A stretch of 64,000 nt of DNA from Spirochaeta cellobiosiphila DSM 17781 (GTDB lineage: Bacteria > Spirochaetota > Spirochaetia > DSM-17781), in NCBI RefSeq assembly GCF_000426705.1, contig NZ_AUFW01000019.1, positions 79,981 to 143,980 of the forward strand, read 5' to 3'. This document shows positions 1 to 8,437 of the stretch, in pieces; position 1 is the stretch's first letter; every line of letters starts with the position of its first letter. The position numbers and the translations under genes were made by a program. A model generated the notes under the pieces. That model did not search any database, was not told where the DNA came from, and saw nothing but the letters and a program-made list of their open reading frames with translations.

Positions 1-587
1 TCAGATTTGGTATTAGTTTTGGTAAAATAAAAATCCATGTGATTGTTCCCGAATCCTGGTTAAAGGATGTAGAGCTATATAATGGCCGTACAGAGACTAT
101 CGTATCGAATCTAAGGATAGCTCACTTCAAAGCGAACCCAATCTTGACTGATATTGACCTGCAGAACTCAAATTTTGAGTCCATTGATATAAACCTGGGA
201 TCAGACTCCAGTCTTATGGCACAAGGGGTTCACGCTAATGCCTGGACTATCATGGGAAAACTCGGCACGGTCAAAGCCAAAGAGGTAAGTGGTGCTATGA
301 ACATCAGTACTTTTGACGGGAACATAGACATTGATTTTGCTACATTCCAGGGAATGTCAGAATTTTCTTCTACCCTGGGAAACATCAATATTAAAATACC
401 AGAACAAACAGAAATGGCTTTGGACTTATCCAGTACTCTAGAGAAAATAAAGACAGACATACCTATTATGGGCTCCATCGGTGATAATGATGACAGACAC
501 ATAAAAGGAACAACTGGTCCTACTTCCAACAAAATAACCGCTCATACTGGTGACGGTGTCATTAAAATACTCACAAAAAAATCATAA
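1..587 (+). CDS. DUF4097-like beta-strand repeat protein (5' end outside window)
   Basis: The frame is open to the left edge (from base 3), so the GTG at 39 is probably not the real start and the N-terminus is missing. The visible part is a series of short beta strands alternating with Asn/Asp turns (for example INLGSDSSL, MNISTFDGNIDID, EFSSTLGNINIKIP), the pattern of the DUF4097/YvlB putative adhesin family. No membrane segment is visible in this part. It ends 15 bp before the next gene, so the two are probably co-transcribed. The function of such proteins is not well defined; a surface or envelope-stress role is an inference. Confidence 0.6.
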   Translation, partial: RFGISFGKIKIHVIVPESWLKDVELYNGRTETIVSNLRIAHFKANPILTDIDLQNSNFESIDINLGSDSSLMAQGVHANAWTIMGKLGTVKAKEVSGAMNISTFDGNIDIDFATFQGMSEFSSTLGNINIKIPEQTEMALDLSSTLEKIKTDIPIMGSIGDNDDRHIKGTTGPTSNKITAHTGDGVIKILTKKS

Positions 588-602
588 GGAACACTCAACA
601 CA

Positions 603-1601
603 ATGAAATATACAACACTGATCCTGGCGTTATGCCTCAGCCTTTCTAGCATCCTCTATGCTGAAGACAATACTAGTCAGCAATTAAGTCCCTTCCAGAT
701 TACAGTGGCCTATCCCCTGGCGACTCATGGTTCGGAATCTCTTCATTATACAAATATGTTATCCCTTAACTGGTTCTATGGGCTCAATGGGGGCGTCAAA
801 GGTTTAGAATTAGGAACCCTATTTAACTACAATGCCCAGGATGTGATGGGCTTACAATGGGCTGGTATTACAAACATTAATGGGGGTGACTCTAAAGGGG
901 TGATCCTATCAGGGGTAACAAACATTGGTTATGGCCGTTATACAGGTCTCTTTCTATCGGGAATTCTCAATTATTCCCGGAAAGGTTTAACTGGAGTGGC
1001 GGCAGCCCCTGTTAACATTAATACATCAGAAGTAGAAGGCCTTCAATTAGGAGTCTTTAACTACACAAAGAATCTTAAGGGAGTTCAGTTTGGATTGGTG
1101 AATTATGTAGAGAATGCAGATAAAGGACTTCCTATTGGCTTAGTTAACATTGTCAAAGATGGATATATGGGAGTAGAAAATGTATCTGGTGAGGTTATTT
1201 ATACCAGTCTGATTCTAAAGGTGGGGATGGAGCGATACTATACAAGCTACAAATTTGGTTTGACACAGAATGATCATCAGATACTTTATGTCACAGGCTT
1301 GGGCATTGGGCGTAATGTGACATTGTCCGACACCCAAAAGTTGAGTATTGATCTATCTGTGAACCAAATCCATGAATCCAGTACCATTCATGAGTCTTTA
1401 AACCTATTACATAAACTGGATCTTAATTACAAGAGGAAGATCATCAACAATCTGTCCTTCCTATTGGGACCTTCTTTGAACTTTTATGTATATGATGAAA
1501 AGCTTATTAGAGTTCCTTATTCCTTTGGGACATGGGACTTAGGTGATAATAAGGCTAATATGTGGATAGGGATGAATACTGGGATAGGATATAGTTTTTA
1601 G
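603..1601 (+). CDS. LA_2272-type surface repeat protein
   Basis: A cleavable signal peptide is visible (MKYTTLILALCLSLSSILYA). Residues about 60-190 consist of about 20-residue repeats of the form GLQLG-x-N-Y/I-x(6)-KGVQFG-LVNYV, typical of the spirochaete LA_2272/LA_2273 surface-repeat family. The C-terminal half is rich in alternating hydrophobic residues and ends in an aromatic residue (GIGYSF), which suits an outer-membrane beta structure. A host gene, probably in an operon with the DUF4097-like gene upstream. The family's role is unknown; exposure at the outer membrane is inferred. Confidence 0.7.
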   Translation: MKYTTLILALCLSLSSILYAEDNTSQQLSPFQITVAYPLATHGSESLHYTNMLSLNWFYGLNGGVKGLELGTLFNYNAQDVMGLQWAGITNINGGDSKGVILSGVTNIGYGRYTGLFLSGILNYSRKGLTGVAAAPVNINTSEVEGLQLGVFNYTKNLKGVQFGLVNYVENADKGLPIGLVNIVKDGYMGVENVSGEVIYTSLILKVGMERYYTSYKFGLTQNDHQILYVTGLGIGRNVTLSDTQKLSIDLSVNQIHESSTIHESLNLLHKLDLNYKRKIINNLSFLLGPSLNFYVYDEKLIRVPYSFGTWDLGDNKANMWIGMNTGIGYSF

Positions 1602-1625
1602 TTGACTAAATTAATTAATGGATGC

Positions 1626-1651
1626 AAGTGAGTACTTTTCCGTACTCACTT
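1626..1651. terminator. Hairpin between convergent genes
   Basis: A perfect 10-bp stem (1626-1635 with 1642-1651) around a 6-base loop lies between the ends of two convergent genes. The U-tract is poor on both sides, so it is a likely but not ideal bidirectional terminator. Confidence 0.5.
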
Positions 1652-1660
1652 ACATTCAAG

Positions 1661-2752
1661 CTATTCTGTAAGCTCTAAATTTAGTGTGTAAGCTGTTCCA
1701 GTTCCCCACTTAGACCCTTGTTTTATGGAAAAGGATACAAGATCATCTGGGGTAACATTGAGCTTAATTTCTTGATTGTATTCAATACTAACTGGATCAG
1801 AGTATTTACCATTTTTTATAAAGGTATAGTGAAACCATCCGGAATTTGCTTTAGTTAAGGTAAATTTAAATATTCCATCTTCAAGAAAACCCATTTTCCC
1901 AGATCTATCTGAACCACCCGTATATGACATAAAAGATCCTATTATTTCGGCTTTTTTACCTACTTTAAAATCATCAATATCAGTTAAAAAAGTGGTTATA
2001 TTATCAAAATCAAATGTCCTAGTTACCACTTTAGTTGTTGAATTAAAAATATAGGCTCTAAAATACATTTCATTATGAAAAGAATCAATAATATTTCTTA
2101 CTTTGCCACTATCATCAGAGAAAAAATTGTCATAACCTACAATGTAATAATAATTATCATCATCAAATTCATGTCCATCATTATTGTAAGCTACATATGC
2201 ATTACTAGGAGTTGTTTTGAGGTATAGATCTTTGTAGCTACTATAATGTCCACTAGGAGATATATCTATAAAATCTTTAAGATAATCATCTGAAACTGTT
2301 AAATACCCATATTTCTCCTCTATTCTACTATCAATTACTTTAAAGCCATACCAAGTATATCCATTAAATTCCAAGTAAACATCTCGATGATCACCTAATA
2401 GAACAATGATTGAACCTGATTTATTGCTAACAGTTTCTTTCTCAACTATATAGTTTTTACTTCCGTCACTATTAAGACTATAAACGCTTAAGGAAACAGA
2501 ACCAGTTAGCATATAATTCTTATAGGTTTTACTATCATAGATAGAAACTTGAATAAAATCACTAACCGCTTTTAAGTGATAATCGGTATTATAGTCATCT
2601 GGAGATTTAACATATTCTACATCATAGCCTATTGAAGCTATTTCATGAGGTTCTTCTTTATCAGTAAAATAAAAACGCTCAGGTTCTTCCGTTGCATCTG
2701 TACAACTCATCAGTAGAGCAACAATAATAAGAGAAGACAATATCTTTTTCAT
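1661..2752 (-). CDS. Hypothetical lipoprotein
   Basis: 363 aa with a lipoprotein signal (basic start, hydrophobic core, lipobox LLMSC, Cys17) followed by an acidic region. The mature protein is mostly beta-rich, with many Tyr and Asp residues and no domain I recognise. An AAGGA-like ribosome binding site precedes the ATG. It is the last host gene before the prophage and is transcribed away from attL, so the insertion probably does not disrupt it. Confidence 0.6.
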   Translation of the reverse strand: MKKILSSLIIVALLMSCTDATEEPERFYFTDKEEPHEIASIGYDVEYVKSPDDYNTDYHLKAVSDFIQVSIYDSKTYKNYMLTGSVSLSVYSLNSDGSKNYIVEKETVSNKSGSIIVLLGDHRDVYLEFNGYTWYGFKVIDSRIEEKYGYLTVSDDYLKDFIDISPSGHYSSYKDLYLKTTPSNAYVAYNNDGHEFDDDNYYYIVGYDNFFSDDSGKVRNIIDSFHNEMYFRAYIFNSTTKVVTRTFDFDNITTFLTDIDDFKVGKKAEIIGSFMSYTGGSDRSGKMGFLEDGIFKFTLTKANSGWFHYTFIKNGKYSDPVSIEYNQEIKLNVTPDDLVSFSIKQGSKWGTGTAYTLNLELTE

Positions 2753-2852
2753 TATTTTTCCTTTTTTTCTTATATTTAAATTAAATAAAAACTATGTCTA
2801 TGATACTAATTAAAACTAAAAATAAAATCAAATTGGTTCATTTTTAGTGAAA

Positions 2853-2951
2853 TTCACTAAACATAAAAAAACCCTTAAACCGTTGTCAAGCAAAGGTTTA
2901 AGGGTCATTACGCCCTGCACGATTCGAACGTGCGACCTACGGCTTAGAAGG
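2853..2951. repeat. attL (99-bp core, left copy)
   Basis: Identical over 99 bp to 44517-44615. It contains the 3' 43 nt of tRNA-Arg(TCT) (2909-2951) and the tRNA terminator hairpin (2871-2905). Identity ends one base past the anticodon loop. The tRNA part here is only a fragment and cannot be a functional tRNA. Confidence 0.95.
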
Positions 2952-3057
2952 AGGTCCTATAGGTACATTATTTACCCACAAAAAACCACATAAATGCTTG
3001 TATTTAAAGAGTTTATAAAATACACTTATTTTTACTAATACTACTGAATTTAAAAAT

Positions 3058-3079
3058 AAAATGACAATAGAATGACAAT
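3058..3079 (+). repeat. Arm-type repeat, left
   Basis: A 22-bp sequence built on two TGACAAT units is repeated exactly at 44477-44498 in the same orientation. Both copies lie just inside the prophage ends, 106 bp and 18 bp from the att cores. This placement suits integrase arm-binding sites flanking attP; the role is inferred. Confidence 0.6.
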
Positions 3080-3093
3080 TTGGGGGATAAAAA

Positions 3094-4242
3094 TTGCCTA
3101 GACAACAACAACCTTATGCGTTACGAAAACGTGGTGATTATTGGCATTATAAACTTAAGGATAGCCACTTTAAAACCACAGGAAAAAAGAATAAAGCGCA
3201 AGCCATGACTTACGCTTTAAATAAGTTTAATGAATCACAAAAAATCGCTAATCACAAGCAAACCATCAAGAATTGGATTAACCTATTCTATATACCTGAA
3301 ACCTGTCCTCATGTACAAAGATTAAGAGCTGAAGGGAAACGTATATCAGAACGCCATTGCAATACAGAACGTAGTAGAATAGAGCGTTTAATACTAACAG
3401 ATAAGAAAATATGTAATATGGTTATGAGTGAAACTAGGCGTGGTGATATCCTAGATTTTAGAGAAAGACTTATCAAAAAACACGGAAGAACTAGCAAGGT
3501 TAATAAAGCAATAGGGACTCTTAAAACGGCTTTTAAAGAAGCTTACTTCCGAGAAATAATAGATAGAGATCCAACCCAAGGAATTGGTAATATTAAGTAT
3601 GAAGTACAGCAGGTCGGTATCTTTACAAGATCAGAGTTAAAGAAACTCTTTCACACAGAATATCCAGGCATTTGGGTTGATAAAATGACTTATTTAATCT
3701 TCTATATGGCGGCCTCAGCAGGACTAAGACGAGGTGAGATCTTCGCTCTAAAATGGTCAGACTTAAACGGCAATGTATTAACAATAAATAGAGCCTGGGC
3801 AGATGCTAAAGGAACTATACTAGATCTGCCAAAATGGGGAAAGAAACGTGAGACAATCATCACCCATGACCTCGCTAATAAGCTTGCAGAATACAGAGAA
3901 ACCCAATTCGCTAGGCAAGATGATGACTTTATATTCTCCTATTCTGATGGACAAAGAGTATCCTTTACTCTTTGGAAAAGACGCTTTGCTACTGCATTAA
4001 AAAGAGCAGCAGAAATGGAAGATGATGATAGTCCCGATTTCAAAAATATTGAAAATAGAAACCTAAAACCTCATAGCTTTAGGCATACACTGAACACCCT
4101 ACTCCTTGCTGAAGGGATGTCAGATATTCTCATTCAAGCTTCCTTTGGCTGGAGTAATCCAGTTACTCAGCAAGGTTATACCCATTTGGGTGTAGAGCAT
4201 ATTAGGGAGCAGAAGAATATTGTTGAGGGGATATTTGGGTAA
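3094..4242 (+). CDS. int: Phage tyrosine integrase
   Basis: 382 aa site-specific recombinase. The catalytic set is visible: Arg212 (GLRRGE), the H-x-x-R box at 327-330 (HSFR), Trp353 in the H/W position and the nucleophile Tyr362 (QGYTHLG). An N-terminal arm-binding and core-binding SAM-like part precedes it. The start is a TTG at 3094 with GGGGG about 8 bases upstream; no ATG is better placed. It lies next to attL and reads into the prophage, the usual arrangement for a tRNA-integrating phage. Expected reaction: recombination between attP and the tRNA-Arg 3' end. Confidence 0.95.
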   Translation: MPRQQQPYALRKRGDYWHYKLKDSHFKTTGKKNKAQAMTYALNKFNESQKIANHKQTIKNWINLFYIPETCPHVQRLRAEGKRISERHCNTERSRIERLILTDKKICNMVMSETRRGDILDFRERLIKKHGRTSKVNKAIGTLKTAFKEAYFREIIDRDPTQGIGNIKYEVQQVGIFTRSELKKLFHTEYPGIWVDKMTYLIFYMAASAGLRRGEIFALKWSDLNGNVLTINRAWADAKGTILDLPKWGKKRETIITHDLANKLAEYRETQFARQDDDFIFSYSDGQRVSFTLWKRRFATALKRAAEMEDDDSPDFKNIENRNLKPHSFRHTLNTLLLAEGMSDILIQASFGWSNPVTQQGYTHLGVEHIREQKNIVEGIFG

Positions 4243-4243
4243 A

Positions 4244-4969
4244 TTAAATTATCCCACTGTCGCATTGATATTTACATAAAAAACCATAAGTTTGGACTAG
4301 AGAATTCATATTATATACTATCGTTACAACGCAATTATCGTCTTTTAATTCATCTTTCAATTTACTGAAGCTATATTCAAGTAGACGAATATTAAAAAGA
4401 TAATTAAGAATTTTTTTTGTTTCATCAATTTCTTCCATTGGAAGTTGATAGCTCACTGGGAAAGGTAATCTAAAACACTCATATCTGAAGAATTTGTTCA
4501 ATGTGATGAAAATAAGCTCAAGAATATATTTATTATTTGCTTCATCCATATGATTTTTGAATGAACTATATTGGGTACTCAACGATTCAACTTTGGAAAT
4601 GCACAATTGATCGTAAAATGTTTTTAAAGGTACTTCATAATAGTGGGATTCAAGCATGTTATCTATTTTATAAAATTTACCAATATCCTTATTTAAAGAA
4701 GATTTATTCTCGTCTTTGGAAGTTATATTTTCCGCATATTCAGTATTGACTACTTGAGAGCTTGTGGGATTTATATCTATCCCATGTTCAGTATTTTCTA
4801 CTTGAGAGCTTGTGGGAGTTATATCTATCCCATGTTCAGTATTTTCTACTTGAGAGCTTGTGGGAGTTATATATTTACCATATTCATTATTGACTACTTG
4901 AAAGTTTGTGGGAGTTATCATTTCTCCACATCTAATAAATTCCATATCAGTAATATAATCTTGACTCAT
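4244..4969 (-). CDS. Hypothetical protein with N-terminal 16-residue repeats
   Basis: 241 aa, convergent with the integrase and ending 2 bp from it. Residues about 15-80 hold four copies of a 16-residue unit (consensus ITPTSSQVENTEHGID), two nearly identical. The rest (about 95-241) is a mixed alpha/beta region with conserved-looking hydrophobics and no recognised motif. No signal peptide or membrane segment. The repeats are Thr/Ser/Gln/Asn-rich and probably a flexible stalk or linker whose copy number can change by slippage. Function unknown. Confidence 0.6.
   Translation of the reverse strand: MSQDYITDMEFIRCGEMITPTNFQVVNNEYGKYITPTSSQVENTEHGIDITPTSSQVENTEHGIDINPTSSQVVNTEYAENITSKDENKSSLNKDIGKFYKIDNMLESHYYEVPLKTFYDQLCISKVESLSTQYSSFKNHMDEANNKYILELIFITLNKFFRYECFRLPFPVSYQLPMEEIDETKKILNYLFNIRLLEYSFSKLKDELKDDNCVVTIVYNMNSLVQTYGFLCKYQCDSGII
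4753..4944. repeat. 48-bp in-frame tandem repeat, about four copies
   Basis: The marker CTTGAGAGCTTGTGGGA begins at 4753, 4801 and 4849, with a diverged copy at 4897: an exact 48-bp period, that is 16 codons. The middle copies are almost identical, which points to recent expansion. Confidence 0.9.
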
Positions 4970-5121
4970 TTAACTGCTCCTTATCATTATTTGATTTTTA
5001 CACTATATTTGGTGTCTATAATGTAGATTATAAACAAAAAACACTATCGTCAAATTTATTTTACTTATATTTCAAATTAAAAAGCGATATTATACTTTAT
5101 TATATGTAAAGGAGTTCAAAG

Positions 5122-6504
5122 TTGGATAATGAGTATTTTTATAGGTTCCGCCCAATAGAGTTTAGATATGAGGATAAGGACGGTAAACCAATAAAGAAAT
5201 GTGTATCTGAAGAGCTTAGGAATCAGGAAATTGCCCTTTGTACAGTATCTGAAAACAACGATCCTATGGATGGATTAATGTCAATCTATTGGGAAGGCGA
5301 TGCTGTTTTATGGAAGAACTTAATAAAACATTATGCTCTTTGCCTATTTGACAACTTAATTAAATTACCATTATATGGAAACGATGTCTCTTTTTCGATT
5401 ACAGATGTTAAGATCAGTTTAACTCCTGAAGACTTTAGAAATGTAGAAATTAAAAATTTGTTTGAAACCTATTTAGCTAACGTACTTACAAACAAAAATA
5501 TAAATTTTCTAAAAGACATTCTAATAAAGCTTCATAAAGTTAATCAATCAACAATGAAAGGCTTACTGGGAATATTTCAAGAAGATTTCTCTTATGAATT
5601 TTCGAAAGTTATATATCAAAGTGAATTTAGTAAATTTTATAGATTCCCAAAATTTAAAACAAAGGATAAATCAAGTATATTTTATTTTCTGGAAAATGAA
5701 GATGAACTAAATCTCGAAAGTATATCAAATGTCATTGGTAACATTGAAATGAGTAGTATTTTAATTCAAAGAAAAGAGAACAAAGAAGTAATACCAATTT
5801 CCAAAGAAAATTACATCAATATAACATTGTTATTCCATAATTATTACATTAAAGCTTGTAATAGATTTGTTTTTCCGATTCATTATCTAGCGTCTTTCTC
5901 TAAACATTATTCAAACATAACAATGTGGGGACATTATGCCTCTGGCCATAGAGGTATTTGTTTAGTGTTTAAAAAAGATAAACATCTAAAGCTCACGACA
6001 AGACAAAAACTTCCCTTTAAAGAAGTCATATATGAAGATAAAGCAATTGAAATGAATTTTTTCACAAGTTTGGCAGCTCTTTCACTATATAAAATTGACA
6101 AATATTGGCTAGAAGACGGAAATTCCTTTAGTAAGTATGAAGGTATCTCTGTATATGATTCTGATAGTTTTCGTGATGATTACTGGTCACGTTTCAACAG
6201 AAAAACACAAACAAAAACTGAATCATGGAGTAGCGAGCAGGAAGTCCGAGTAGTATTTTCAAATCATTGGGGTCCTGAAATAGAATATGCAGCTAGAATA
6301 AAACAATATGATTTTGATTGTCTAGATGGAATTATATTTGGCATAAAAACACCAGATAAAGTTAAAATTGATATTATATCTGTGGTAGAAAATATATTAA
6401 AAGAAAGAAGAGATACTCGAAACTTCAATTTTTACCAAGCAGAAATAGATTTAGAAAAGTATAAGATGAAATATTTTAAGTTGAATATAAGCCTCAATGA
6501 TTGA
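5122..6504 (+). CDS. DUF2971 domain protein
   Basis: 460 aa. The N-terminus YFYRFRPIEF, the ENNDPMDG box near residue 50 and the MWGHYASGHRGICLVF box near residue 270 match the DUF2971 pattern (starting with a Y-R/K-Y/F motif, then NDPFD, then MWaHYa-x-x-H-x-G-i). The domain is larger than usual because of a helical insert between these boxes. The start is TTG 5122 after a strong AAAGGAG at 5108-5114. DUF2971 genes are frequent in phage and defence neighbourhoods but have no settled biochemical role. Here it is the first rightward cargo gene. Confidence 0.65.
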   Translation: MDNEYFYRFRPIEFRYEDKDGKPIKKCVSEELRNQEIALCTVSENNDPMDGLMSIYWEGDAVLWKNLIKHYALCLFDNLIKLPLYGNDVSFSITDVKISLTPEDFRNVEIKNLFETYLANVLTNKNINFLKDILIKLHKVNQSTMKGLLGIFQEDFSYEFSKVIYQSEFSKFYRFPKFKTKDKSSIFYFLENEDELNLESISNVIGNIEMSSILIQRKENKEVIPISKENYINITLLFHNYYIKACNRFVFPIHYLASFSKHYSNITMWGHYASGHRGICLVFKKDKHLKLTTRQKLPFKEVIYEDKAIEMNFFTSLAALSLYKIDKYWLEDGNSFSKYEGISVYDSDSFRDDYWSRFNRKTQTKTESWSSEQEVRVVFSNHWGPEIEYAARIKQYDFDCLDGIIFGIKTPDKVKIDIISVVENILKERRDTRNFNFYQAEIDLEKYKMKYFKLNISLND

Positions 6505-6540
6505 AAATCACTTGTACTATTCCAAGCAAACTCATAAAAA

Positions 6541-6625
6541 TTAACCAAGAAGGTTAATTTACAATTGACATATTTTACATACAGCACTATATTAACCTCA
6601 CAGGTTAATTAACCTCACAGGTTAA
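6541..6625 (+). promoter_or_regulatory. Promoter with three TTAACC-N5-GGTTAA operators
   Basis: TTGACA (6565-6570), a 17-bp spacer and TATATT (6588-6593) form a near-consensus sigma-70 promoter. Three 17-bp palindromes of the form TTAACC-N5-GGTTAA lie at 6541-6557 (upstream of -35), 6592-6608 (overlapping -10) and 6609-6625 (directly abutting). The site faces the XRE gene that starts at 6648, so autorepression by that protein is the simple reading. Confidence 0.8.
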
Positions 6626-6647
6626 TTTTCATAATAGGAGTATGGAA

Positions 6648-7001
6648 ATGGCAACCAAACTAGGACAGGCTTTTAGAGATCTGAGACTAACTAAAGGCGT
6701 TACTATGGGTAAAATGGCAGAAGCATTAAATGTAACCCCACCATTTCTTTCAGCCATTGAACACGGTAAAAAGAAGCCGAGTGATGAGCTAATTGAAAAA
6801 GTTATTCAGTATTTTGAACTAAATGAAGAAAAAGCACATTCAATCAAAGATTTAGTAGCTAAGGAAATAGGAGAAAAGAAAATCTCCTTAGATGGATTAT
6901 TGGAAACAGACAAGGACGACATACTTGCCTTTGCTAGAAAATATACAGGGTTGGGAGAAGATGCAAAAAATATGATCAGGAAAATGCTTGATGAAAACTG
7001 A
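6648..7001 (+). CDS. XRE-family regulator of an XRE/ImmA pair
   Basis: 117 aa. An N-terminal helix-turn-helix of the Cro/CI type is visible (KMAEALNVTPPFLSAIEHGKKKPSDELI, residues about 22-50), followed by a short helical C-terminal part. I chose ATG 6648 over ATG 6642 because AGGAG at 6636-6640 is 7 bases from it. The gene overlaps the ImmA-like gene by 11 bp. Such pairs work as repressor plus anti-repressor protease (ImmR/ImmA type); the three upstream operators support autoregulation. Confidence 0.85.
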   Translation: MATKLGQAFRDLRLTKGVTMGKMAEALNVTPPFLSAIEHGKKKPSDELIEKVIQYFELNEEKAHSIKDLVAKEIGEKKISLDGLLETDKDDILAFARKYTGLGEDAKNMIRKMLDEN

Positions 7002-7611
7002 ACGAGCCCCAGAAGGTTTTAGAGTTAAACCAAGGTCTGTAGATCAAATCAGGAAAATAGCCTTAAATCTAAAAGACATGTTGATACGCAATAGGGATTA
7101 TGTCCCTATTGTCCCCCTACTAGAAGCACTAGCCTATAATGAAGTAATTGATTACGAAATTATTGAAGATTGTGATATTGAAAGTGATACATGGGGTTAT
7201 ACGTTACTGGGAAGGAATTCTGAAGGAGGGATTATACCTTTCATTAGAATTCCCAATAAGGTTTATGCGGGAGCTTTAAAAGGCGATGGCTTCCATCGAT
7301 TTACTATTGCTCATGAGATTGGTCACGCAATCCTTCATAAAACAGATTTATTAATCAATTTTATTCGTGCTGAAAGATCAACCTCACACAGGAAGGAAAA
7401 AAAATGGTACGAAGATAGCGAATGGCAAGCGAATACCTTCGCATCAGAGCTATTGGCTGATATAAGGAGTATAACAACAGCTGATAATGAAATAACAATT
7501 TCTAACAAGTTTGGTATATCTAGATCGGCAGCTAGAACAAGAATAGGTAAATTAATAAGAGATAAAAAAAGACTCAATCAGCGGGCACTGAAGAGTCTTT
7601 ATAATAAATAA
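6991..7611 (+). CDS. ImmA/IrrE-family metallopeptidase
   Basis: 206 aa. The zinc-protease motif HEIGH is clear (TIAHEIGHAILHK, around residues 105-117), with an E-x-x-A-x-x-F-A-x-x-L-L helix (EWQANTFASELL) that supplies the third ligand. The C-terminus carries a small helix-turn-helix (ISNKFGISRSAARTRIGKL). ATG 6991 is used; a TTG at 6988 is also in frame. Family role: cleavage of the partner XRE repressor in response to a signal. Translationally coupled to the regulator upstream. Confidence 0.88.
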   Translation: MKTERAPEGFRVKPRSVDQIRKIALNLKDMLIRNRDYVPIVPLLEALAYNEVIDYEIIEDCDIESDTWGYTLLGRNSEGGIIPFIRIPNKVYAGALKGDGFHRFTIAHEIGHAILHKTDLLINFIRAERSTSHRKEKKWYEDSEWQANTFASELLADIRSITTADNEITISNKFGISRSAARTRIGKLIRDKKRLNQRALKSLYNK

Positions 7612-7761
7612 AAGGTTAAATCTGTGGGATACCAAAGGTACTAACCAACATAAAGATTTAAACTAAATTTACATCTGACAGTGCAAATTTTAGTTCAATT
7701 ACAAAAAAGAGTCAATCTTTTTAAATATCTTTATGTCTCCCACTAAGTTAGGAGCAATTAC

Positions 7762-7884
7762 TTGAAAAATACGAAAGTAATATATGTAAAGTGGATTACT
7801 CGTAGAGGTAAAAGAATTTATGCCTCACAATACGGGAAAAAAGCATTTCGCTTAGAAATTCCAAGACATAAGTTTAAAGGGTAA
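7762..7884 (+). CDS. Small basic protein (40 aa)
   Basis: A TTG start at 7762 preceded by TAGGAG (7749-7754) opens a 40-codon frame encoding a Lys/Arg/Tyr-rich peptide with the core RRGKRIYASQYGKKAF. It is followed directly by a strong terminator (7902-7925), which supports it being a real gene. The mix of basic and aromatic residues suggests nucleic-acid binding; no family recognised. Confidence 0.55.
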   Translation: MKNTKVIYVKWITRRGKRIYASQYGKKAFRLEIPRHKFKG

Positions 7885-7901
7885 TGACCGTACCATCCTA
7901 T

Positions 7902-7925
7902 AGAGGTTTGCCCAACCTCTTTTTT
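7902..7925 (+). terminator. Rho-independent terminator
   Basis: A 7-bp perfect stem (7902-7908 with 7914-7920), a 5-base loop and a run of five or more T. It closes the XRE/ImmA/small-protein unit. Confidence 0.85.
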
Positions 7926-7971
7926 CATCTATTCGTGGAATAGTAGTATCAAATACATAGGAAGTATTTTA

Positions 7972-8169
7972 ATGGCAACAAAATACACACAAAGAGAAAT
8001 ATGGGCAATCAGAGAAATAGCTCAAAAACATGGTAGCATATGCTATGTTAATGATTATAATTTGGAAAAAGAATATTTTGATCTGACTAATATTGATAGA
8101 AAAAGTGGTGCCATTTATATGGCGTACTGGAGAATGCAGCAAGGTAAATATGATCATTATTTAAGGTAG
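7972..8169 (+). CDS. Small hypothetical protein (65 aa)
   Basis: ATG 7972 after AGGAAG at about 7959-7964. The peptide starts with a predicted helix (TQREIWAIREIAQKHGSI) and has a Tyr-rich end; the layout resembles small phage DNA-binding or regulatory proteins but no family is recognised. A 9-bp GC-containing hairpin follows at 8186-8208, without a clear T-run. Confidence 0.5.
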   Translation: MATKYTQREIWAIREIAQKHGSICYVNDYNLEKEYFDLTNIDRKSGAIYMAYWRMQQGKYDHYLR

Positions 8170-8437
8170 ATTTTCATAGTTATACGAGAGGGTACTCATT
8201 ACCCTCTCATTGTATAAAAAGGAGATACATGGATATTAAGAAATATCATATTGAATGGAAGGAGTATTCTTGTAATGATTTTTTTTGAGATTTATACAGA
8301 AAAAAATATAGATTCAATGTATTTTTTTTGAATCCAAGACTGTCTTGAAATAAAAGGAATTACTGTCCGTTTTTACAGGAATATGCAATTAAATAAACTT
8401 AACCTAAATATCCTCAATAGAAAGTATTTTTTTATTA
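8170..8437. other. Gap between divergent units: hairpin and a 19-codon ORF
   Basis: Contains a 9-bp stem hairpin (8186-8194 with 8200-8208) and a tiny ATG frame at 8229-8288 (19 codons) with a strong AAGGAG at 8219-8224, possibly a truncated gene start. The rest is AT-rich with no other gene visible. Confidence 0.4.

Noticed and set aside
2909..2951. tRNA-like sequence in attL
   Set aside because: Only the 3' 43 nt of tRNA-Arg are present; the D arm and 5' acceptor strand are missing, so it is an att fragment.
4753..4944. Possible CRISPR array
   Set aside because: The 48-bp units are contiguous without spacers and lie in frame in a gene. No repeat-spacer array was seen anywhere in the window.
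4561..5026. Plus-strand ORFs opposite the 16-residue-repeat gene
   Set aside because: They owe their length to the 48-bp repeat read in another frame, have no ribosome sites, and oppose a better minus-strand gene.
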